A stretch of 27,713 nucleotides of DNA, taken from positions 1 through 27,713 of the forward strand of contig CANHMJ010000003.1 in the NCBI GenBank assembly GCA_947461805.1, written 5' to 3'. The notes beneath the pieces were generated by a model. The model was given only the letters and a program-made list of their open reading frames with translations. It was not told where the DNA came from and did no database searches. Made by a program: the position numbers and the translations under genes. Numbering within the stretch: the stretch's first letter is position 1; the number at the start of each line of letters is the position of its first letter. This stretch comes from Burkholderiaceae bacterium (GTDB taxonomy: Bacteria > Pseudomonadota > Gammaproteobacteria > Burkholderiales > Burkholderiaceae). Shown piece by piece: positions 16,673 through 23,549 of this stretch.

Positions 16673-18136
16673 TTAAACCGAGATGGTTAACTCTACACCA
16701 CCCCATTTTGTTCTAATCTTTTTATAGTCTTTTTGCCGCGTTAAATACTTCAGTAATTCAGACGGCGGATTCAATTGAGACCCTTGTTTCAAGGCTTGTA
16801 TCGTTCCATCCTGCAATCCCACTGCCAGATTTTCAGGATAAAACGCATGCAAACACAACTGCTCTCTGCTGATACTCTTGCCCCATTTTTTTCTGAGGCC
16901 TGGTAATGCCGGAGCCACCTTATCGCCTGCCCTCACACTCGCATCATAATCTACGCCAGCGCGCTCCATAACAAGGGGTGACGGAGTGCCCGCAAGCCTG
17001 CCATAGTGCCCTTTTAGATATAGCTTTACCTCGTCTGGAATCGTTTTATAGCGCTCACCCTGCACTACATTGAGGACGGCTTGGGTAACGATGTATTGTG
17101 CAAACGGACTGACTAGAATGGGGTAGCCGAGGTCTTTACGAACTTGCGCTGTTTCTTCTAGGATTTCTTGTTCGCGATGCGAGATCCCCAGGGTTTGCAA
17201 TTGAGCGCGAAGATTGGAGATCATGCCGCCAGGAATTTGATGCTCATACAAGGCGGGGTCGTAATCCGCCTTAACTCCCCTAGATAAGCCATCGCGCGTA
17301 CAAACCCAGTCAAAATAGTCATCAACCTGTTGCAGTGCGGCACGGTTCATGTTGGGCGCCCGTCCTAATTTATGGGCACTATCCAGCACATCCATTACGG
17401 AAGGCAAAGAGGCCCCATTAGCCAGGCAATCCGTTGCAACGTATCCATAGGCAAATCCAGCCTTGATTGCTTCTTCATATACCAGTGGCGCCAAACCAGA
17501 CTGGCAATGCGAATGCAGTTTGAGTGGAATGCCTTTTGCCGCTTTTACGATCGCCGGAAATAAACTTTTTGCTCGTTCTGGAGTTAAAAGACCGGTTGGG
17601 TCTTTGACTGAAATGTAATCGACATTCATGTCAACTAGCTCTTTTGTTCGAGCCACAAAATAATCGTCATCATGCACTGGGCTGAGTGCATACGTCAGCA
17701 TTGCATTTACTAACATGCCATTTTTCTTGCCAACCTGCACCGATGACAGGATATTACGATTGTCATTCAATGCATCGTAGACGGTTAACACACGCACGCC
17801 GGATTCAGCCAAAAGCTCAATATTGAGGGCAACCACATCGTCTGGAAACAACTCAAATGTATAAATACTTTGGCCGCGAGTCAGCGCATCCGTTGGGGTA
17901 GCAAACTGATTGCTCAGAAAGGCTAAGCGCTTCCAAGGATCCTCTCTTAAAAAACGAACCATGACATCAAAAACAGCGCCGCCTAAAATATTGATAAAGG
18001 CATACCCTGCTTGATCTGTATCCTTCATGGCTGGGTACATTTGCGCTGTTGTCATGCGTGTCGACCACAGGCATTGATGCGCATCCCTGAGTGTTACGTC
18101 AATCAATTGAAATGGCTTGCCTTTGCTGGAGCTCAT
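16673..18136 (-). CDS. Biotin-dependent carboxyltransferase, PycB/OadA-like, divergent
   Basis: A 487-residue protein of the pyruvate carboxylase subunit B / oxaloacetate decarboxylase alpha / transcarboxylase 5S family. It transfers CO2 between carboxybiotin and an enolisable keto compound. Conserved features: DVTLRDAHQ (R17, D18, Q21), the RGQ arginine R87, the SVKD lysine K178 expected to be carbamylated, metal ligands H208 and H210, and HQIPGGMISNL. Divergent features: HCQSG replaces the usual HATTG/HDTAG, TFELF replaces GYRHY, and NGAS (239-243) has Ala242 where the catalytic Thr of GGTS/GNTS is expected. It lacks a fused biotinyl domain; the carrier gene overlaps its start by 4 nt. No biotin carboxylase, OadB or OadG is in the window. 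Confidence 0.85.
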   Translation of the reverse strand: MSSSKGKPFQLIDVTLRDAHQCLWSTRMTTAQMYPAMKDTDQAGYAFINILGGAVFDVMVRFLREDPWKRLAFLSNQFATPTDALTRGQSIYTFELFPDDVVALNIELLAESGVRVLTVYDALNDNRNILSSVQVGKKNGMLVNAMLTYALSPVHDDDYFVARTKELVDMNVDYISVKDPTGLLTPERAKSLFPAIVKAAKGIPLKLHSHCQSGLAPLVYEEAIKAGFAYGYVATDCLANGASLPSVMDVLDSAHKLGRAPNMNRAALQQVDDYFDWVCTRDGLSRGVKADYDPALYEHQIPGGMISNLRAQLQTLGISHREQEILEETAQVRKDLGYPILVSPFAQYIVTQAVLNVVQGERYKTIPDEVKLYLKGHYGRLAGTPSPLVMERAGVDYDASVRAGDKVAPALPGLRKKWGKSISREQLCLHAFYPENLAVGLQDGTIQALKQGSQLNPPSELLKYLTRQKDYKKIRTKWGGVELTISV

Positions 18137-18807
18137 GTCAGCTCCAAAATCATGAGCGGCTGCCCAGACTCAATTGAAGCGCCATCCTCAACCAAGATAC
18201 TCACTACACGGCCATTGCAGCCTGCTTCAATGGTATTGAGCAACTTCATTACCTCGACAATGCAAAGTGCAGCATCTGCCTGCACTTCATCGCCGACCTC
18301 CACAAAAGGGGGCAAGCTTGGGTTTGGTCTTCTAAAAAAAGTACCCACCATTGGGCTCGTTATGAATCGTTGATTAGGCGCAAGCGCTAACCCCGCATTC
18401 GACGGTCTATTTACTTCTAAAGTAGGTGCGGGACTAACGACAGGCATAGGCATTGGCGCAGCCTGGTCTGCTAGCTGACCTTGCGGTGCAGCAGCTACAG
18501 CTGGAATAGAGCCATTTCCAACGTTAATTTCGATCTCGAAGGCATCCGTTTTATAAGCAAAGGTATTAAAGTTGCCAGAGTCTTTGATTAATGAAATGAG
18601 CTCTTTCACCTCTTTCATTCCAAAAGACGTGTTTTGGTCTGCCACAGCAGTTGCGGTACGGGTATTTTTTGCAGAGGCTTTAACAGCCGTTTTACCTTTA
18701 GAGGCAGGGCTAGAGGGCTTCGGCTTGGAAACGGTTGCCCGCGTTTTTGGTTTCGGCTGACTGGGTGGGGCTGCGGCGACACTCTTTTTTAGTTTTTTTG
18801 TAGGCAC
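18133..18807 (-). CDS. AccB-like biotin carboxyl carrier protein with basic N-terminal extension
   Basis: A 224-residue protein. Residues about 2-58 form a Lys/Ala/Pro/Ser-rich, histone-H1-like tail. Residues about 64-97 (MKEVKELISLIKDSGNFNTF and onward) resemble the AccB N-terminal helical domain. A Pro/Ala linker follows, then a biotinyl/lipoyl domain (about 147-224) with EVMKLLN; K188 is the expected biotinylated lysine, 36 residues from the C-terminus as usual. EVMK replaces the standard EAMK. It presumably carries CO2 to the adjacent carboxyltransferase, with which it overlaps (ATGA). The start is GTG at 18807 with no evident Shine-Dalgarno, so the true N-terminus is uncertain. It could instead be a second acetyl-CoA carboxylase carrier, but the partner gene argues against that. 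Confidence 0.85.
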   Translation of the reverse strand: MPTKKLKKSVAAAPPSQPKPKTRATVSKPKPSSPASKGKTAVKASAKNTRTATAVADQNTSFGMKEVKELISLIKDSGNFNTFAYKTDAFEIEINVGNGSIPAVAAAPQGQLADQAAPMPMPVVSPAPTLEVNRPSNAGLALAPNQRFITSPMVGTFFRRPNPSLPPFVEVGDEVQADAALCIVEVMKLLNTIEAGCNGRVVSILVEDGASIESGQPLMILELT

Positions 18808-18925
18808 TTTGCGTCACGTTTTATGTATATATAATGAAATGTAACGTATCGTCAGATGAAATGATTTAAGGGTATATACCTAATTAAGCAGCCTCACAAT
18901 ACTTTAATATCGTAAGCATCACTCT
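18808..18925. promoter_or_regulatory. Divergent promoter/operator region between the biotin operon and the IclR operon
   Basis: This 118-base AT-rich spacer separates two divergent operons, one starting with an IclR regulator. It contains a perfect 10-bp palindrome, GGTATATACC (18871-18880), a TATATATA-like run at 18826-18833, and an ACGTT/AACGT pair (18816-18820 and 18843-18847). IclR-family proteins commonly bind palindromes in such regions to control themselves and the divergent genes. Which element is the operator is not determined. Confidence 0.6.
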
Positions 18926-19729
18926 ATGACTAATTTACAAGCGGCCGCAGCAGATATTGACGCCAAAGCGAGCATGGCCGAAAAGGTGCTTTTGATCCTT
19001 GAGATGGTGTCGCATTCTGAAATTCCCCTGACGCTTGAAAATGTGTCCACGGGTCTAGGGCTTGCAAAGCCAACTGCATTCCGACTTTTAAATACCTTAA
19101 ATACGCTGGGATTTATTGAGCGCGATTTCAGCGGTCGACGCTTTCAGCCGGGGGTTAGATTACGCTCGATTGGAACCAGCATGCTATTTTCGGACCCAAT
19201 TCGTGCCGAGCGAATAGCGGCAATGAAGTTATTAGTTGATCAAATCGGGGAAACGTGCAACTTTAATATTCTGGATGGCAATGAGGTTGTTTACATTGAT
19301 CGTATTGAAACCAATGCGCCCATTCGCCTTCATATCAGCGCTGGAATGCGTGTACCACTGCATTGCACTGCAAGCGGCAAATTATTTTTATCGCAAATGA
19401 GTCCGGCGCAAATTGAGCGCACCTTGGGTACGGGTCCATTTGAAAAATTTACTAGCAAAACGCTGCTGAATTTAAACGAATTGCTCCCAAGCTTAATGAA
19501 GATTAAAAACCAAGGTTACGCAATTGATCAATGTGAATACCTTGATGGCTCCATTTGTATCGCGATTCCGGTGCTAGACAGCAAAAATAAAATGTTCGCA
19601 GCGATTGCGGCGCACGGCCCATCATCTCGGGTCTCGGTTAAAACCGTAAAAACATTTATACCTCACTTAGAACAAGCTGCTTTATCGATTCGAAAGAGCA
19701 TGTCCGATACCCCTTCTCAACCTGATTAA
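18926..19729 (+). CDS. IclR family transcriptional regulator
   Basis: A 267-residue regulator. The N-terminal winged helix-turn-helix (about 18-78) has LTLENVSTGLGLAKPTAFRLLNTL, of which the AKPTAFRLL recognition helix is typical. The C-terminal IclR effector domain (about 90-255) contains YIDRIETNAPIRLH, the GMRVPLHCTASGK motif (about 141-153) and CIAIPVLD. It probably senses the pathway substrate and controls the downstream BKACE-GMC-SulP genes and the divergent biotin genes. Isethionate regulator IseR is one IclR relative found beside a GMC dehydrogenase, but no specific ligand can be assigned. The stop is 17 bases before the BKACE start. Confidence 0.93.
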   Translation: MTNLQAAAADIDAKASMAEKVLLILEMVSHSEIPLTLENVSTGLGLAKPTAFRLLNTLNTLGFIERDFSGRRFQPGVRLRSIGTSMLFSDPIRAERIAAMKLLVDQIGETCNFNILDGNEVVYIDRIETNAPIRLHISAGMRVPLHCTASGKLFLSQMSPAQIERTLGTGPFEKFTSKTLLNLNELLPSLMKIKNQGYAIDQCEYLDGSICIAIPVLDSKNKMFAAIAAHGPSSRVSVKTVKTFIPHLEQAALSIRKSMSDTPSQPD

Positions 19730-19746
19730 TCCCATTTGGAGTTTTC

Positions 19747-20586
19747 ATGACAAATTCAAGCCCCGTAATTATTACTGTAGCGATTACCGGCGCAATCCCT
19801 CGGAAAAAAGACTGTCCGGGTCTACCAGTCACGGTCTCCGAACAAATCGAAGAAACGCATAAAGCCTATGAAGCAGGCGCAGCCTTAGTCCACTTGCATG
19901 TGCGAAAGCCAGATGAGAGCCCCAGCTCCGATCCCGATCAGTTTGCAAAAGTCCAAGAGGGCATAAAAAAACATTGCCCCGATATGATTATTCAATTTTC
20001 TACCGGTGGCAGAGGTCAAGATCAAGCATTGCGAGGCGCAATGCTGTTTCATCGTCCTGATATGGCATCTTTAGCCACTGGATCGGTCAATTTTCCCAAT
20101 GGAATTTATGAGAATCCACCGACTTTTGTTGACGGACTTGCAAATGAAATGAATAAGTACGATATCAAGCCAGAGATTGAAGTATTTGATATGGCGATGC
20201 TTTACAGTGCTGCCGACTTAATCAAAAGGGGGCTACTGAAAGCCCCCGCTCATGTTCAGTTTGTGATGGGCGTGCCCAATGCCATGCCAGCAAAACGCAG
20301 TATTTTGGAATTTCTAGTGAGCGAATTAAAAGAAATCATGCCAGATGCAACATGGACTGCGGCCGGAATTGCAAGGCACCAACTTGCTGTAAACGAATGG
20401 GCACTTGAAATGGGTGGTCATGCTCGTACCGGCCTCGAAGACAATATTAAATATGACCAGACGCGCGTCGCAAAAGACAATGCGGAATTAGTCTCACGTG
20501 TTGCTGAGTTGGCTACTAAATACAATCGACCTATTGCGAACGCAAAGCTAGCACGTGAAATCTTAGGCCTGAGAGCGGCTGGGTAG
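19747..20586 (+). CDS. Beta-keto acid cleavage enzyme (BKACE; 3-keto-5-aminohexanoate cleavage family)
   Basis: BKACE enzymes use Zn2+ to react a beta-keto acid with acetyl-CoA, giving acetoacetate and the CoA ester of the rest of the substrate. The 279-residue TIM-barrel protein shows the metal-binding VHLHVR (H49, H51), FSTGGRG near 82-88, an EVFD glutamate near 137, and the C-terminal GGHARTGLEDN motif with its Arg and Glu. The N-terminal box reads TGAIP rather than the common TGAE; the Glu there in Kce contacts the substrate amino group, so a non-amino substrate is likely (inference). A Shine-Dalgarno GGAG is at 19738-19741. GMC dehydrogenase starts 6 bases after its stop. Confidence 0.92.
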   Translation: MTNSSPVIITVAITGAIPRKKDCPGLPVTVSEQIEETHKAYEAGAALVHLHVRKPDESPSSDPDQFAKVQEGIKKHCPDMIIQFSTGGRGQDQALRGAMLFHRPDMASLATGSVNFPNGIYENPPTFVDGLANEMNKYDIKPEIEVFDMAMLYSAADLIKRGLLKAPAHVQFVMGVPNAMPAKRSILEFLVSELKEIMPDATWTAAGIARHQLAVNEWALEMGGHARTGLEDNIKYDQTRVAKDNAELVSRVAELATKYNRPIANAKLAREILGLRAAG

Positions 20587-20592
20587 CCTCGA

Positions 20593-22197
20593 ATGCAAGA
20601 CAATCAGTTTGACTATATTGTGGTTGGCGCCGGATCGTCGGGTTGCGTTCTAGCAAACCGCCTGTCAAAGGAGGATGTCAATTCGGTTTGCTTAATTGAA
20701 GCAGGACCAAAAGATAGCTCGCCGTGGATTCACCTACCGATTGGGTATGGGAAAACCATGTGGGATCCAAAGGTCAATTGGAAATTCGAAACAGAACCAG
20801 ACCCTGGAATGAATCAGCGCAAGATTTACTGGCCCCGCGGAAAGTGCTTGGGTGGCTCGAGCTCCATAAATGGTTTGATTTTTATTCGCGGTCAAAAAGA
20901 GGACTATGACGGCTGGAAAGATCTTGGCAATACAGGCTGGGGCTGGGATGACGTTCTGCCCTATTTTAAAAAGGCGGAAGGAAATGATCGTCTAGGCGAA
21001 CCGCTCCATTCCCAAACTGGCCCCCTCAAGGCATCATCCATTCCCAAAAAACATCCGCTGGTAGAGTCATTTATAAAAAGCGCGGTCAACTTGGGCGTGC
21101 CAGAAACCGATGACTTTAATAACCTCACGCAAGAAGGTGTGGGCTACTACCAACTGACAACCCATAAGGGCTTACGCTGTAGCACTGCAGTCGCCTACTT
21201 AAATCCGATCAAAAGTCGCGCTAACCTGACCATCTTGACGGATAGCCAAGTCATGCGCATTATCTTTGAAGGACGCCGTGCGGTTGCTGTCGAATTAATA
21301 CGTCATGGTAGTAAACAAACGATTCGAGCCAATAAAGAAATCATCCTGAGTGCTGGAGCCCTGCAATCACCACAAATATTGCAACTATCCGGAATTGGTC
21401 CAGCAGCACTCTTACGCGAATTTAATATCCCTATCGTTCAGGATCTTCCGGGCGTTGGCGAAAATCTACAGGATCACCTTCAGTACCGCTTGATTTACGA
21501 GCTAAACCAACCGATATCAACCAATGTGCAGCTCTCATCGCTGTTTGGCAAAGTAAAGATAGGTCTAGATTGGCTCCTATTTCGGGGTGGCCCACTTTCA
21601 ATTGGAATTAATCAAGGCGGACTGTTCACTAAAGTGATGGACTCATCGCTTACACCAGACATCCAATTCCATATGGCAACCTTATCGGCCGATATGGCAG
21701 GCGGAAATGTGCACCCCTTCCCCGGATTCACCATGTCCGTTTGTCAATTAAGGCCTGAGTCCAGGGGCCATGTCCGCATTCAATCAGCAGATCCTTTAGT
21801 GCCACCGAAGATGGTTGCAAATTACTTGGCAACGGAACATGATCGAAACACGAGCGTTGAGGCCGTTAAATTTGCGCGCAAAATTGCACAAACCGAGCCA
21901 CTTAAATCGCTCATCACCAGGGAAATTAAGCCCAATAATCCGCAGAGCGATGCCGATCTATTGGAATTTTGCCGCAATAATGGCGCCACGATTTTTCACC
22001 CAACAGGTACATGCCAAATGGGCACAGACTCCGATCCAATGGCTGTACTGGATTCCGAGTTGAGGGTGCGAGGCGTTACTGGATTGCGGGTAGTCGATTG
22101 CTCTGCAATGCCTACCTTACCATCGGGCAATACAAATTGGCCGGCCGTCATGATGGCTGAAAAAGCGGCAGACTTTATACTCAACAAAAAAATATAA
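20593..22197 (+). CDS. GMC family FAD-dependent alcohol dehydrogenase (choline/isethionate dehydrogenase-like)
   Basis: A 534-residue flavoprotein. The ADP-binding motif VVGAGSSGCVLANRLS is at 9-24, the GMC signature GGSSSINGLIFIRG near 92-105, the second signature GALQSPQILQLSGIG near 255-269, and the catalytic pair is H469 (HPTGTC) and N513 (NTNWPA), with the same 44-residue spacing as H466/N510 in choline oxidase. It oxidises a primary or secondary alcohol to an aldehyde or ketone, passing electrons to FAD and probably the respiratory chain. There is no signal peptide. Position directly after BKACE suggests it makes the carbonyl that leads to the BKACE substrate. Isethionate dehydrogenase IseJ is a GMC relative, so a sulfonate alcohol is an alternative. 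Confidence 0.93.
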   Translation: MQDNQFDYIVVGAGSSGCVLANRLSKEDVNSVCLIEAGPKDSSPWIHLPIGYGKTMWDPKVNWKFETEPDPGMNQRKIYWPRGKCLGGSSSINGLIFIRGQKEDYDGWKDLGNTGWGWDDVLPYFKKAEGNDRLGEPLHSQTGPLKASSIPKKHPLVESFIKSAVNLGVPETDDFNNLTQEGVGYYQLTTHKGLRCSTAVAYLNPIKSRANLTILTDSQVMRIIFEGRRAVAVELIRHGSKQTIRANKEIILSAGALQSPQILQLSGIGPAALLREFNIPIVQDLPGVGENLQDHLQYRLIYELNQPISTNVQLSSLFGKVKIGLDWLLFRGGPLSIGINQGGLFTKVMDSSLTPDIQFHMATLSADMAGGNVHPFPGFTMSVCQLRPESRGHVRIQSADPLVPPKMVANYLATEHDRNTSVEAVKFARKIAQTEPLKSLITREIKPNNPQSDADLLEFCRNNGATIFHPTGTCQMGTDSDPMAVLDSELRVRGVTGLRVVDCSAMPTLPSGNTNWPAVMMAEKAADFILNKKI

Positions 22198-22254
22198 TTG
22201 CATGGCGTTTACTTCGCTCGGCAGTAAACCCACAATCGAATTCTGCCGATACAC

Positions 22255-23538
22255 ATGAAACTATTTCCATTTTTGCAATGGTTGCCCGAATACAAAAAAC
22301 CAGGGGTCATTCGCGCTGATGTACTAGCCGGCCTAACCGGCGCTATTGTTGTATTACCCCAAGGTATTGCGTTTGCCTTGTTAGCCGGAATGCCGCCCCA
22401 CTACGGCCTTTATGCCGCTATGGTGCCCTGCCTAATTGCCGCACTATTTGGCTCCAGCCGCTTGATGGTAACAGGTCCGGCAAACGCCATATCACTAACA
22501 ACCATGGCGCTCATTGCCCCACTTGCCTTACCAGAGTCGCCGCAATACGTTGTATTTGTTCTTACGCTTAGTTTTCTGGTGGGGGTCATTCAGCTAACGT
22601 TGGGTTTTAGCGGCATTGGTAAGTGGGTAGAAAAAGTCCCGCACTCAGTCATTGTTGGATTTACTGCTGGGGCTGCTGTACTGATTATTAATAGTCAAGC
22701 TGGCACGCTCTTGGGTATGTATATACCGCGAGGTACGGATGTCATTGATACCCTAAAGGCGCTTAGTACTCTCGCAGTCAATGGCGATATGCAATGGCAA
22801 TCGATTGCTTTAGTGATGATCACGCTAGGCATCATTCGCCTGTGGAACCCGCTAAACAAATACGTACCGTCCATGCTCATTGCGGTGATTATTGGCGCTA
22901 TTGCAGCAATCCTAATCGAGCTTGCCTTTCCCGACATGAGTCCATTTAAGCGTGTCAGCAGTATTCCAGGGGCATTCCCGCCAATATCAATGCCAGACCT
23001 AAGCCTCCCCACCTTGCAAAAATTATTTGCTGCCACACTCATCATGACCTTACTGGCCTCTACAGAGGCGATGGCGATTGCACGAGCAGTTGCTTTGAAA
23101 ACAAAAGATACATTCAATGCCAATCAAGAATTCATAGGCCAAGGATTGGCTAATGTGGCAGGTTCGTTTTTCTCAGCCTATCCCTCCAGTGGTTCATTTA
23201 ACCGTACCGGCGTTAACCTAGCTGCGGGCGCAAAAACACCACTTTCCGCAATCTGTGCTGCTTTTTTCTTGATTATCATCCTGGCTTTTGTATCGCCCCT
23301 AGCAAAGCATATTCCCTATGTTGTCATTGCCTCACTATTGTTGCTCGTGGCATGGAAGTTGATTGATGTTGAGCAAATTCGCCACGAGATCAACGCAGGC
23401 AAAAGTGCTTGGGTACCCATGTTGATTACCGCGATTGGAACGGTAACAATTGCGCTGGAATGGGCAATTTTATTGGGTATTTTTTCATCTGCAGCAATAC
23501 ATAAAATGGCGGAACTTAGGCAAAAGAAAAAGAAATAA
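22255..23538 (+). CDS. SulP family anion transporter without STAS domain
   Basis: A 427-residue membrane protein made only of the SulP transmembrane core (about 12-14 segments). It opens with the family landmarks DVLAGLTGAIVVLPQGIAFA and GLYAAMVPCLIAALFGSS, then VTGPANAISL near 73-82, and AYPSSGSFNRTGVN near 308-321. The chain ends in a KKKK tail exactly where the cytoplasmic STAS regulatory domain normally begins (usual length 550 or more). No STAS coding is seen downstream, since the next gene is convergent 5 bases away. SulP members move sulfate, bicarbonate (BicA) or dicarboxylates (DauA). Within this operon it could take up bicarbonate, sulfate or the organic substrate. It starts 57 bases after the GMC gene. 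Confidence 0.88.
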   Translation: MKLFPFLQWLPEYKKPGVIRADVLAGLTGAIVVLPQGIAFALLAGMPPHYGLYAAMVPCLIAALFGSSRLMVTGPANAISLTTMALIAPLALPESPQYVVFVLTLSFLVGVIQLTLGFSGIGKWVEKVPHSVIVGFTAGAAVLIINSQAGTLLGMYIPRGTDVIDTLKALSTLAVNGDMQWQSIALVMITLGIIRLWNPLNKYVPSMLIAVIIGAIAAILIELAFPDMSPFKRVSSIPGAFPPISMPDLSLPTLQKLFAATLIMTLLASTEAMAIARAVALKTKDTFNANQEFIGQGLANVAGSFFSAYPSSGSFNRTGVNLAAGAKTPLSAICAAFFLIIILAFVSPLAKHIPYVVIASLLLLVAWKLIDVEQIRHEINAGKSAWVPMLITAIGTVTIALEWAILLGIFSSAAIHKMAELRQKKKK

Positions 23539-23549
23539 GTGCCTTATTT
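23533..23549. terminator. Small palindromic hairpin spanning two convergent stop codons
   Basis: AAATAAG (23533-23539) and CTTATTT (23543-23549) are perfect 7-bp complements around TGC. The hairpin contains the TAA stops of both the SulP gene and the opposing ligase gene, which are 5 bases apart. An A-rich run precedes it and TTTAGGTTT follows. It could act as a weak bidirectional terminator, but the stem is AT-rich. Confidence 0.45.

Noticed and set aside
22695..23123. 142-codon open frame antisense to the SulP gene
   Set aside because: The SulP reading frame is fully supported by family motifs, and the antisense product looks like a complement of membrane-segment codons.
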